The position numbers were made by a program, and so were the translations under genes. From positions 372,001-436,000 of the forward strand of contig NC_013216.1 in the NCBI RefSeq assembly GCF_000024205.1: 64,000 nucleotides of DNA. The letters run 5' to 3'. The notes beneath the pieces were generated by a model. That model saw only the letters and a program-made list of their open reading frames with translations. It was not told the origin of the DNA and did not search any database. Below are positions 16,989 through 25,469 of this stretch, one piece after another. Each line of letters starts with the position of its first letter. Position 1 is the stretch's first letter. This stretch comes from Desulfofarcimen acetoxidans DSM 771. GTDB lineage: Bacteria > Bacillota > Desulfotomaculia > Desulfotomaculales > Desulfofarciminaceae.

Positions 16989-19061
16989 TTAATTTCTAAT
17001 GTGTGTATTATAATTTTTTTCAAAGAAAAATGGGTTTATAAGATAATATCTTTCCCCGGAAGGATAGCCAAACAAAGCTTCATAATCTTTCGGACTTAAA
17101 ATTTTTTCTATCTTATCCTGAAGTGCAAGAGCAAAAGAGTTTATTTGTGATAATGCTTTTACTCCGTTCGAGATATATTCGTTACTTGAAACTAAATCGC
17201 CAATACTTTGCAAATCATTGGTGTTAGCTGCATGAGAAAGAGCAGCTGAAAATGCCATTTCCTCATCAGTTGGTCGTAAAAGCTGATCTATAACATCTCT
17301 AATATCACGAATAACAGATTCACTTACGGGTTTTAACATTTTGGAATTGCGATAATTCAACATTATTTCTACTTCTTCTAAATGAAAACTATGATGCATA
17401 ATTACTGAATCTCTGGCGGAAGTTGGCGGAGAATATTTATCATTAAGTTGAAATAACTGACTTAACAATTTATTTTCCGCAAAAATTGGTGGTGTTATTC
17501 CGCTATCCTTACAGCGCTGGATGAATTCCCCTCTCGGATCTTTCGTAACATTATCTGCTATCAAAATAATTTGTGCAATTATTAGGAATAAATTTTCGTT
17601 AGGGTACTTGTCTTTAACCATTTTATATAAAACTCCGATGAATGCATAATAATTGGCATATCTCCAATACGTCCCATAAACATCAAAAAACCACCAACTT
17701 AAATTATAACCAGCTGCACCATCCACTGTTATTCCTGAAGGCAGTAAGACACGGTTGGCTATTTGGTGACATACTCCAATTAATCCGTAGGTGATACCGG
17801 CATGAAACATAGTTATACCAGTATTGGTTGGTTTACCGTTAATAATAAGAACTAAGTTATGCTCTCGACCAGCCATAAGTGCTGCTTTAGACATATCCCC
17901 TTTACCTTTTTCAAGAAGTTTGCCTTTACAACCCGGCGGCGGTAGATAATCATAGTCATTTGTATTTGGATTGTATGTCCAACGATTTGGATTACAATAA
18001 TAATTAGGATCATTGCCACCTAAACCGCGCCAGCAACTCTTGTCAGACCCTGTTACCCAGGTATGGTCTCCTTTGATAGGAATTGGTCCGGGAATGGTCG
18101 TAGGCGCGATCCAAACCGACATCCTGTAATACTCAAGCTTCACGGGTACACCCGAGAGAACGCCTATTTTGTCTATCGAACACCCAGCACGGCCAAAGAA
18201 ACCGACTGTGTTAGCCTTTATTTCAAAAGGGTCAATTCCGTCATTACTACCAATTATATCGCTGACCCTATTTTTATTTGTTTGTAATTGGAGGCTGCGT
18301 ACACCCTTTTTATCTTTAGATAATGATCCTTTGACAGTTGTAACTACCTCATCATTATCCAGGAGAAATATATAGTAATTATCGCCCCACCGACCGGAAT
18401 GTTCTTCACCAACATACATCTTACCATTTTGATTTCTGCATTTACATCTGATATCATTTAAATCATTTCCATATTTAAATTCTATTTCTTTAAGGTGTGT
18501 AGGAACATCAGTGGGGGGGTTATCTGTAAACGGATTACCTCCATCTCCACCATATTCATGACTTTTTACAAAATCAGTAAAATACAAATATTCACTTTTG
18601 TCAACCCGAGAGTAGAAACCTATATTATCAATTCCATAACCACATCTTCCATAAAAGCCAGCTAGTCTTAGCCCATCAATTGTAAAATTATTGCCATCCG
18701 TGGCCCCTCCATAATATTTCTTTTTTTTCGGGAATAAATTTCCTTTATTTGTTGTAAATCTTATTCTATTAAGAAGTGGCCGCCACCCTGTACCAATCGT
18801 GCCTTCGATTTTACAAATGTATTCATCAGGATCTAATATTACTATCTCTTCATTTAAGCCTCCCCATTGCCCTCCACGCCTTGGTTCACTATGCTGCTTA
18901 CCTTGGATATCTTTCCATGTACACTCTATTCCATGAACATTATTATCATCATCCGTGATCTTAATTTCCCTGAGTATATAATTATTCATAATATCAGTAG
19001 GGTCGGAAAATTCACCCCCGCCTGAGGTACCGAAGCTTTTTATCTTCTCGACTGTAAACAT
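16989..19061 (-). CDS. Two jacalin-like lectin domains plus a large unassigned C-terminal domain
   Basis: 690 residues, no signal peptide, start after CGGAGGG. Residues about 5-165 and 185-325 are two jacalin-type beta-prism repeats, each ending with the characteristic LAGFYGRCGYGIDNIGFYS or TVGFFGRAGCSIDKIGVLSG. These are predicted to bind sugars. The remaining roughly 360 residues are not a lectin: TMFHAGITYGLIGVCHQIAN contains His and Cys residues in a context reminiscent of cysteine hydrolases, followed by a helical C-terminus. I do not recognise this domain. It stands alone between a terminator and decayed transporter DNA. Confidence 0.7.
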   Translation of the reverse strand: MFTVEKIKSFGTSGGGEFSDPTDIMNNYILREIKITDDDNNVHGIECTWKDIQGKQHSEPRRGGQWGGLNEEIVILDPDEYICKIEGTIGTGWRPLLNRIRFTTNKGNLFPKKKKYYGGATDGNNFTIDGLRLAGFYGRCGYGIDNIGFYSRVDKSEYLYFTDFVKSHEYGGDGGNPFTDNPPTDVPTHLKEIEFKYGNDLNDIRCKCRNQNGKMYVGEEHSGRWGDNYYIFLLDNDEVVTTVKGSLSKDKKGVRSLQLQTNKNRVSDIIGSNDGIDPFEIKANTVGFFGRAGCSIDKIGVLSGVPVKLEYYRMSVWIAPTTIPGPIPIKGDHTWVTGSDKSCWRGLGGNDPNYYCNPNRWTYNPNTNDYDYLPPPGCKGKLLEKGKGDMSKAALMAGREHNLVLIINGKPTNTGITMFHAGITYGLIGVCHQIANRVLLPSGITVDGAAGYNLSWWFFDVYGTYWRYANYYAFIGVLYKMVKDKYPNENLFLIIAQIILIADNVTKDPRGEFIQRCKDSGITPPIFAENKLLSQLFQLNDKYSPPTSARDSVIMHHSFHLEEVEIMLNYRNSKMLKPVSESVIRDIRDVIDQLLRPTDEEMAFSAALSHAANTNDLQSIGDLVSSNEYISNGVKALSQINSFALALQDKIEKILSPKDYEALFGYPSGERYYLINPFFFEKNYNTHIRN

Positions 19062-19261
19062 AAGAACCCTCCGTTTCTTTTAAATATAAAGGATACAACA
19101 CTCCCTTGCGGTGCTGTATTAATTTAGTAATTCTATAATACTTCACAATGTTTTAATATCCTCTGTGTATTTCTAAATCTGTAAAATAAATTTTAACGCT
19201 AGTCCACTTTGCCGAGGGGACTGATTGGAAATTTAACCGTGAAGCCCCGATGCTAGGCTAA

Positions 19262-19775
19262 GATTTAATGTTGTTTCCCGGTATAGTGATAATGTTGCCG
19301 TTACTTGCCGTTAATCTCTTAGGAAATGGTTTGCGAAAAAAGCGTCACTTCATTATCCCTGTTGGGTTTGATTGAAGCTCCGATAAAGATAGTCAGCGGG
19401 GAAGTCTATGTAAATGGTCGGGATGTATTAAAATTGCCATCCCAAGAACTGCGCAAAATCAGAGGCAAGGAAATTTCTTTGATCTTTCAGGATCCCATGA
19501 CCTCATTGAATCCGGTGCTAAAAATAGGTTGTCAGCTTATTGAGACAATTCTTGCCCATGAAGATTGCTCTAAAAAGGAAGCCGGAGACAACTCAATCAG
19601 TTTGTTTGGGAGGGTGGCCCTGCCCAACCTGGAAAAAATAATGAAAAGGTACTCTTTTCAACTGAGTGGAGGGATGAAGTAAAGAGTAATGATTGCGCAA
19701 GCGCTGTCTTTGTCTCCTGGAGTTTTGATTGCCGACGAACCCAGCACTGATTCAACCCACGGCCAGAGTAAATAG
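19262..19775 (+). pseudogene. Deletion-fused remnant of a second nikC-nikD
   Basis: 19262-19335 matches the end of nikC (about 13572-13646, the LMLFPG...NLLG region). It jumps directly into nikD at the Walker A lysine (AAAAAAGCGTCAC versus GGAAAAAGCATCAC at about 13903). The rest follows nikD up to about 14315. A stop replaces the Arg in LSGGMRQR (ATGAAGTAAAG), and the tail is lost. About 260 bp were deleted at a short TGCG repeat. The Walker A loop is gone, so no function is possible. Confidence 0.85.
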
Positions 19776-19848
19776 TATGTGATAAGAGGCAGGAAAAACT
19801 GTTAGCAGGCTTGCTGATTTATTCAGGAAAGAAGTGTAGGATGAATTC

Positions 19849-20170
19849 TTTCGGAGCAGACCCCAGCAAAAGATCTAAGAAAGAAATCTAGCCATAACAT
19901 TTTGTATCATGCTGGTTCTACCTCTTTGCCTAATCAACTGTCAGTATTTAATAAGTGTCTTGCTCTCATGAATGAGAGTGAGTAATTGGAATTATTTTAC
20001 CAGGGACAGACACCGGTAAGAATTTAGAAAAAACGTTTTTTCTCTTTCCAAACTTTTTCAAGCAAAGCCAGGAAAAACAAGCGGAAGCGCCGGCGACTAA
20101 TTTTCCTGCGGATGAGGACGGGGAAGTTTATGATTTAGAGCCTTAACAGGTGCAGCAGAACAATGATGGG
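19849..20170. repeat. Conjugative-element-derived repeat, copy 1
   Basis: This stretch is nearly identical to 41371-41712, and its end matches 46340-46446. It contains the hairpin repeat (19988-20067) and then the tail of an ORF (QEKQAEAPATNF, ending in a stop) followed by GGTGCAGCAGAACAATGATG. It marks sites where the same mobile DNA landed or recombined. Confidence 0.8.
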
Positions 20171-20173
20171 AAA

Positions 20174-20361
20174 GGAGGCGTCCTGATTTGGAAGAATCGG
20201 CAAGATTGCAGATTATCCACGAAGCCGTCGTGTCCATGGTAACAAGGACGCCGGATGCATGGGCGGAATGCCTGCGCTTTGCGTCGCGGCTTTACAAATA
20301 CCCTTTTGACAACGCGCTGCTCCGATCAGCAAGAACAAATATTGAAAGCGCTTGGATGTGA
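20174..20361 (+). pseudogene. N-terminal fragment of a conjugative-element protein
   Basis: Reads RRPDLEESARLQIIHEAVVS, then TRTPDAWAECLRFASRLYKY and PFDNALL before an abrupt change of sequence and a stop. This resembles the N-terminus of large helicase/methylase-like proteins of Firmicutes integrative conjugative elements (the AWAxFLxxAxxxYKYxFxxxLLIYAQRP region). Further copies are at 46448 and 59589. 20362-20755 beyond it matches 59780-60170 and holds no gene I can see. Confidence 0.6.
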
Positions 20362-20770
20362 ATCTATTGTAGACGTAAAGTATGTTAAAAACATTTTACA
20401 AAAGGCCGAGAATTGGCTGTAGTAGCGAATGCATTTTCTTAAGAGTACCTCAGCTCCCTTGCTACGCCTGCATTTGGAAAATTCTTGCGTCAAACTAAAG
20501 ATTAAATGAAAATAATCCGTCCTGGCACCGTACCCGGCTTTCCAAGGAAACAACGCTGCTGCTTATTGGATATTCAAAAGTCTTTCCATAATCATCATCG
20601 GCAGAAGGCTTGCAGCCAGTTCATTAGATCAATTCTCATTCCAGACCGGCACATTCTGACTTAGAAATTCCGTATAAACCGATTCTAATGCTTTTCTCTG
20701 AAAAAAAATAAATTCAATCCTACGATTTCTTCATTTCTAACGTCTATACTTATAGAAAGGAGTGAATCAG

Positions 20771-21328
20771 GTGGATATACCGGAGGAAATTATTGAACGT
20801 GTATACCTTAAAGATGAGCGAGCGTACGAGGAATTATTCCGGCTTAGCTGGGATCAAGCTGTTCGAATCTGCTGGCTGATTCTAAGGCACCAACAAGATG
20901 CTGAGGAGGTCGCTCAAGATGCGTTTCTTAAACTCTATGTACACCGACAACACCTACAAGATGTGCGTGCATTCCGTAGTTGGTTCTACCGAATTTTAGT
21001 AAACACAGCATTGGACAAAGTGCGCAAGCGGAAGGCTGTTATAAACATTGACGAAATTCACCTTTCTAGCCCAAGTAACGATATCCTGCAGGCTGAACGC
21101 CGCATGCTCATCGACGGGGCTATGAGACATCTATCATATGGTGAGAGAACCGCCGTCGTCCTCGTACATTTCATTGGTTGCACGGAGGCCGAGGCTGCCG
21201 AGGCCGCCGGATGGAAACTGGGCAAGCTCAAATATCGCCTGAATCGTGCACGACGTGTTCTCGCTCAGGAGATTAATGAGGAAGTAAAAGATATGGTTAA
21301 CACCAAAGGAGGCGTTCAGTATGTCTGA
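20771..21328 (+). CDS. ECF-type RNA polymerase sigma factor
   Basis: 185 residues starting at the GTG at 20771, 8 bases after AAAGGAG (a GTG at 20762 overlaps the ribosome site and is unlikely). Region 2 contains QDAEEVAQDAFLKLYVHRQ and FRSWFYRILVNTALDKVRKR; region 4 contains SYGERTAVVLVHFIGCTEAE. It directs transcription of a small regulon, normally including its own operon. It overlaps the anti-sigma gene by 8 bp. A broken copy is at 60183. Confidence 0.92.
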   Translation: MDIPEEIIERVYLKDERAYEELFRLSWDQAVRICWLILRHQQDAEEVAQDAFLKLYVHRQHLQDVRAFRSWFYRILVNTALDKVRKRKAVINIDEIHLSSPSNDILQAERRMLIDGAMRHLSYGERTAVVLVHFIGCTEAEAAEAAGWKLGKLKYRLNRARRVLAQEINEEVKDMVNTKGGVQYV

Positions 21329-22364
21329 CATATTTCACAAGGCATTAATGGAAGATGCTGCACGCATTAACGTATCCAAAATGACATGGGCACAAGTAAA
21401 ACGAGGCCATAGTCGCGCACACGGAAAGGCTGACTGGAAACGTTGGCTGCCCGTCTACGCAGTCAGTGCCGCAATATTAGTAATCGTGGCGATTGGCGTT
21501 TCAGGATTCGTTTCACCTGTAATGGCCAAGGCATTGCAAAAAATACCAATCATTGGTGAGTTATACTCGTTTACTTATATTTCGAAACTCAACCAGTATG
21601 CGTCGGATGCAAATCCGTCGGCAACTGACCAGGGAATTACCGTGTCTGCGCCAAAAGCCTATTATGATGGCAAGCAGGTGAAATTAATCTATGCTATTCA
21701 GGTACCGGAAGGGTACGAACCGATTGATGTTACACAAATTAACCTTACTGTGACAAAGATTCTATTGAACGGTAAACCGCTTCCTATTGATAGTGCCGAG
21801 GGGGGGGATTCTTTGGTATCACCAAATATGTATCGTGGTGATGTTGGTTGGTACCTGTCATCTGATCAGGTGTCGCGAAGCGGCATGCTGACGATTCCTA
21901 TTCGTCAGGTGGGTACAATAAAAGGAAATTGGACACTATATGTTCCAGTTTCTAGTGTAGCGATAGATAATGCCATTGAAACAGTGTTTCCAAAGGATGC
22001 AAGCAGTACCTATGAGGGAATCACAATCACTGTCAACAAGGTATCTAAAGGACCGGTATACACAACTATCTCAATGCAAGTACGCCAGCCACTACAGATG
22101 AATAGCAGACTTCCGTTTTATATGCCTTTAAACGGCATGGTTCTGATCGTTTTAACACCAAGCCGCCAGGATCTTGCCGGAGAGTACATTGGCGCGCTAC
22201 AACCTTCCAAAAAATTTGGAAATGAAGAAGTTTGGGACGACGTAACAATGCAATGTATTACCCCGTCAGATGATGTAAAGTCCATTATTGTTGAACCTGT
22301 TTTGCTTGGCTTAGAAAGATCTCAAAATATACCACAACTTGACGTTATTGTTCCACTTAATTGA
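21321..22364 (+). CDS. Anti-sigma-type membrane protein (DUF4179/DUF5643)
   Basis: 347 residues, site AAAGGAGG. A short cytoplasmic part (1-50) precedes one membrane helix (VYAVSAAILVIVAIGVSGFV, about 50-70); then comes an extracellular beta-rich region with the DUF4179 pattern (LYSFTYISKLNQYASDANPS) and a DUF5643-like half (YEGITITVNKVSKGPVYT). Such proteins hold the ECF sigma factor encoded next door until an envelope signal releases it. The signal is unknown. The last third is duplicated at 60478-60820. Confidence 0.85.
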   Translation: MSDIFHKALMEDAARINVSKMTWAQVKRGHSRAHGKADWKRWLPVYAVSAAILVIVAIGVSGFVSPVMAKALQKIPIIGELYSFTYISKLNQYASDANPSATDQGITVSAPKAYYDGKQVKLIYAIQVPEGYEPIDVTQINLTVTKILLNGKPLPIDSAEGGDSLVSPNMYRGDVGWYLSSDQVSRSGMLTIPIRQVGTIKGNWTLYVPVSSVAIDNAIETVFPKDASSTYEGITITVNKVSKGPVYTTISMQVRQPLQMNSRLPFYMPLNGMVLIVLTPSRQDLAGEYIGALQPSKKFGNEEVWDDVTMQCITPSDDVKSIIVEPVLLGLERSQNIPQLDVIVPLN

Positions 22365-22540
22365 ATATCCCTAAAATAACGCGTCCAACAATATCTAGAT
22401 TAATTGGTGACCACAAGGACTGTCTCGATATAATGTATGTTTAATGTATGTGATCAATGCTCTCGAATGTTTTTTGAGTGACGGAAACGGCCCGTCCACT
22501 GTAGGTGAGCAGGCCGCTTCTTGTGTTATATCACACCAAT

Positions 22541-22817
22541 TTAACCATGATATGTATACAACATGTAGATAGTGCCGGACCAAGATGTTCCAGACTGAGT
22601 ATTAACAACGTATATTCTAAAGTTTCCATCAATCAAATCCGTAAGAGTAGTAGACGGGTTGCTCGAAGTCACAATATGAACGGCAGTATAGTTGCCAGTA
22701 TTCACGTTATACAATTGTACAGCAAATGACCATCCGGAGCCACTCATGCTTTCAAATTGTACCACAGCTGAGGTGCCTCCAGTCACAGCAAGCGAACCAC
22801 TAGTAGAACGATTCCTA
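22541..22817 (-). pseudogene. C-terminal part of a small exported-type protein, cut by a MITE
   Basis: About 85 codons survive (GSLAVTGGTSAVVQFESM, NFRIYVVNTQSGTSWSGTIY). The composition is Ser/Thr/Gly/Tyr-rich, as in an extracellular beta-sandwich. The 5' end runs into the inverted repeat of the MITE at 22800-22900 and no signal peptide remains. A GTG at 22786 gives an 81-residue ORF but has no convincing ribosome site. The terminal part is also found, degraded, at 60995-61062. Confidence 0.5.
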
Positions 22818-22900
22818 AGTATTATGTAATAATTTAATCTCTCACAAACCCCATTGTTTAAAGAACATTTATATATGCTAATTAGGAATCGTTCTACTAG
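22800..22900. mobile_element. 101-bp MITE
   Basis: Perfect 19-bp inverted ends CTAGTAGAACGATTCCTAA and TTAGGAATCGTTCTACTAG enclose 63 non-coding AT-rich bases. A solo copy of one end is at 24034-24052. No transposase with such ends is seen in the window. Confidence 0.75.
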
Positions 22901-22936
22901 GTAAGCCGGTGATCCATTGTTGAAGTTGACTTTTTA

Positions 22937-23302
22937 TTAAGTTTGTGACTTTCCTATTGGTATTTTTATAACATCATTTGTCAACTTTAATAATTGCTGG
23001 AGAGCAATAACCCAATCCAGATCCTTAATTTTGTCGCAGAGCTTATAGAAAAGCCCCCCAAAAATTCGATCGTCAGTACTACACCGCTGTTGCCATGAAA
23101 GCATAATGTACCGAGTGAATACAATTGTTGTATGACTGATCATTAAATCATAAGAAATGGATTGGAATTCTTTTTGAAGTCGTAAGAGGCTCTTGGTACA
23201 TTTAAAAAAGACTTGTCGGGTAAAGGACTGGCGCGGTATCAGTTCTGACCCGTTTCCAGCCCCTCCCCATAAGAACTGCTCATGAGCTTTTCCCTCAAGC
23301 AT
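22937..23302 (-). pseudogene. C-terminal fragment of an IS4-type transposase
   Basis: 121 codons read FFKCTKSLLRLQKEFQSISY, then DLMISHTTIVFTRYIMLSWQ and a helical end, which looks like the C-terminal third of an IS4-like DDE transposase. The catalytic core and start are missing; the 5' side ends in a C-run next to the repeat at 23320. Confidence 0.6.
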
Positions 23303-23319
23303 TTACCCCCCCCGTAATT

Positions 23320-23399
23320 GGAATTATTTTACTAGGGACAGACCTCGGTAAGAATTTGGAGAGAATGTTTTTTCTCTTTCCAAATTCTTACGAGCAAAG
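23320..23399. repeat. Palindromic repeat (about 80 bp), best copy
   Basis: The consensus begins GGAATTATTTTAC, continues with GGGACAGACC, then a long hairpin GTAAGAATTTGGAGAGAA / TTCTCTTTCCAAATTCTTAC. Other copies: 19988-20067, 23945-24021, 41510-41587, a half copy near 46597-46622 and a reversed partial copy at 48958-48995. It behaves like a REP/MITE-type repeat. Confidence 0.8.
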
Positions 23400-23944
23400 T
23401 TCAAGTATTTGTAAAAGCTAAAATATACACTTATACAAAAAAAATAATGCAGAAACCCCACCAAGAATAATAAGAATTAAAATCTTTTCTCTTTTAGGAA
23501 TTGGAGTAATTGCAAAGTACAGATCAGCGGAAACTAAAATAATCGCTATTGTTATAGCAAGTGTTTTTGTCAAAGTTCTCCCCCCATACTTAAACGTACC
23601 ATTTTCATGAATGTTTCTGCTCGTTTTTTACTTACAGTCCATATTTTATCTTGCCTTCAACAGACATTAATTTATCTGCTCCCATTTCAAGTATCTTCGC
23701 TGGAAAGGTAAATTTCTTCAGCACTATCAGTAACGCTTTGCCTTCCTACCCAATCGCCGAATACTTTGTAAATTCGAGAAAATATATACTAATCCACAGC
23801 TGTATACGGCTCCGGATTGTATTAAGCTGTTTTACAATTTATCATCGTATTTCCATGGTTGTTTTTAAGTATATACGAGTCCATATACCTGCCGTCTTTT
23901 ACCAACATTGTATTGGTCTTCGGATCCCTACGGTCATATTCTGT
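23400..23944. other. Region between two hairpin repeats, no secure gene
   Basis: The minus strand from 23573 begins a short hydrophobic frame after GGGGGGAG (LAITIAIILVSADLYFAITP), which could be a small membrane protein. Its end is unclear across a homopolymer. The rest shows no coding signal. Confidence 0.25.
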
Positions 23945-24052
23945 GGAATTATTTTACTAAGGACAGGCTCCGGTAAGAATTTGGAGAGAATGTTTTTTCT
24001 CTTTCCAAATTTTTTCGAGCATTGACATGTTAATTAGGAATCGTTCTACTAG
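23945..24052. repeat. Hairpin repeat copy 3 joined to a solo MITE end
   Basis: 23945-24021 is another copy of the palindromic repeat. It is followed by TTAGGAATCGTTCTACTAG (24034-24052), identical to one end of the MITE at 22800. The solo end lies inside the reading frame of the next gene and supplies its last codons. Confidence 0.75.
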
Positions 24053-24563
24053 TTAAAGCTATTAGAATCACCACAGCTAATAATATTAATGTTAATTCTA
24101 GCCATATTGTTGAATCCCCACTTAACTTTCTTTTTATTATTATTAAATCATTTTTATAATTAAGATTATTAATTAATGCTACCGTTATTATCAGCGTTGG
24201 CAGAGGGAAATAATTGCCTAGTAAAAACTGTTCTAACTCATTTTTGAAAAGAGGAACATTAAAATATCCTAATATTATAGAAATAATTCCTACAAATATT
24301 CCTTTGAATGCTTTTGTATGGAGAATATATTTTTTGATAATATCTATTTTCTCATTTGAGTTTTTTAGCTTGTTAGGCAATGAATCACATACTCTTCTAA
24401 AGCTTTTTTCGTTAACATAATTTTTTGAAAGATAGTATATTGTTCTAATAAATAATATTAAGCCAGTGGTTATTAGAACTACGCGCGGTGTTAAATAAAA
24501 AATAACTACTGTATAAGACAATAAAATAATTACATCCCTTAAAAAAATTAAATTAATAACCAT
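24030..24563 (-). CDS. Hypothetical multi-spanning membrane protein, C-terminus replaced by MITE sequence
   Basis: 177 residues from the ATG at 24563 (site GAGGGAGGGG). Several hydrophobic segments are evident (VIILLSYTVVIFYL, VVLITTGLILFI, GIFVGIISIILGYF, LTLILLAVVILIAL) with a charged loop between the second and third. No family is recognised. The final residues SRTIPN and the stop are encoded by the MITE end at 24034-24052, so the native C-terminus is lost. It overlaps the decayed agrB upstream, occupying the place where agrD would be. Confidence 0.5.
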   Translation of the reverse strand: MVINLIFLRDVIILLSYTVVIFYLTPRVVLITTGLILFIRTIYYLSKNYVNEKSFRRVCDSLPNKLKNSNEKIDIIKKYILHTKAFKGIFVGIISIILGYFNVPLFKNELEQFLLGNYFPLPTLIITVALINNLNYKNDLIIIKRKLSGDSTIWLELTLILLAVVILIALTSRTIPN

Positions 24564-25040
24564 TGTCCCCTCCCTCAACTATACAATCTAAACAGTGAAA
24601 TAACTTATTACCAACCGGTGTCACAGTTATTGATTGCCACAACAAGCCATAGGCTGATGCTTGAATTAAAGATAATTCATTTTCTAATATTTGAACAACT
24701 ATGTACCAAATAATCGGAAAAAAGATGGAGCTCACACGTAATATATAAAAGCGGGTGGAGCTCCCATTGAATCCAATAATTGTGTTATTAGGAGCAAACT
24801 GGTACATCGCAATCACTGAAAATATCCCGGCTAATTGCAACCAAATGCCATTACTCATCGTCCATAATGAAAAATATTTAGCCATGAAACTAAATATAAA
24901 TGTTATATCATACTAACGGAATAGCATCGCCAATACGTCTTGCTATGTTAGCAAGAAAGCTATCGCTTCGGGAAAGATGCCTAATATCCAAGAGCCAAGG
25001 AGCAAGCTAAGAATTTTAACTAATGAACATATAATATACT
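24553..25040 (-). pseudogene. agrB: agr locus A: decayed agrB
   Basis: The C-terminal half is open (24553-24885, with WLQLAGIFSVIAMYQFAP and SITVTPVGNKLFHCLDC, typical of AgrB ends). The N-terminal half matches locus B but has a 35-bp deletion near 24950 that removes the RLLSGGAHS motif containing the catalytic His, plus a one-base loss near 24905. The protein cannot be made or active. It complements locus B, which has the front of AgrB but not the back. Confidence 0.8.
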
Positions 25041-25065
25041 CCAGTCCATAGACTAAAACATTTTT

Positions 25066-25246
25066 CTTCTCTAACAACAAGGCTTTGAGGAATAGAAATG
25101 AGTATCAATGTTATGATTAATTCATTTATTGACATAAAATACTGGTTCGCCTCCTCCATTCCTGCATAATTTCCCAAAAGGATAGTTTTGAACCCTAAAA
25201 GGATAGGTAGTTGAATAGCTACGATATCCTGTACTGATAACTGTAC
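25066..25246 (-). pseudogene. agrC: agr locus A: 5' fragment of agrC
   Basis: Matches the first roughly 55 codons of the locus B agrC (40240-40409). At SIPQSLVV the sequence jumps directly into agrB (about 1.3 kb deleted relative to locus B), and the join is out of frame. The GTG used in locus B is GTA here. Confidence 0.8.
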
Positions 25247-25363
25247 TTTTATTCTACGGTTTTCCGCAGTCTAAATTATTAGACAATAACTACTTTCCTG
25301 ATGTTTTCAGTATCATTATAATTTAAACTTTGCTGTTTTTTGTTGATTAACCCGTAAATTGTA

Positions 25364-25391
25364 AAAGTGCTACCAGTAAGGTAGTAGTTTA
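25364..25391 (-). promoter_or_regulatory. agr leader hairpin, locus A
   Basis: On the minus strand AACTACTACC, a TTAC loop, then GGTAG and a T-rich end. The same structure precedes agr loci B (40528-40555) and C (27755-27783). Confidence 0.5.
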
Positions 25392-25469
25392 ACATATAGT
25401 TCTTTATTTTCGCTATGTATCCCAGATTTCGCATTTAGAGATTTTTAAATTAGAAATTGCTACCAAACG

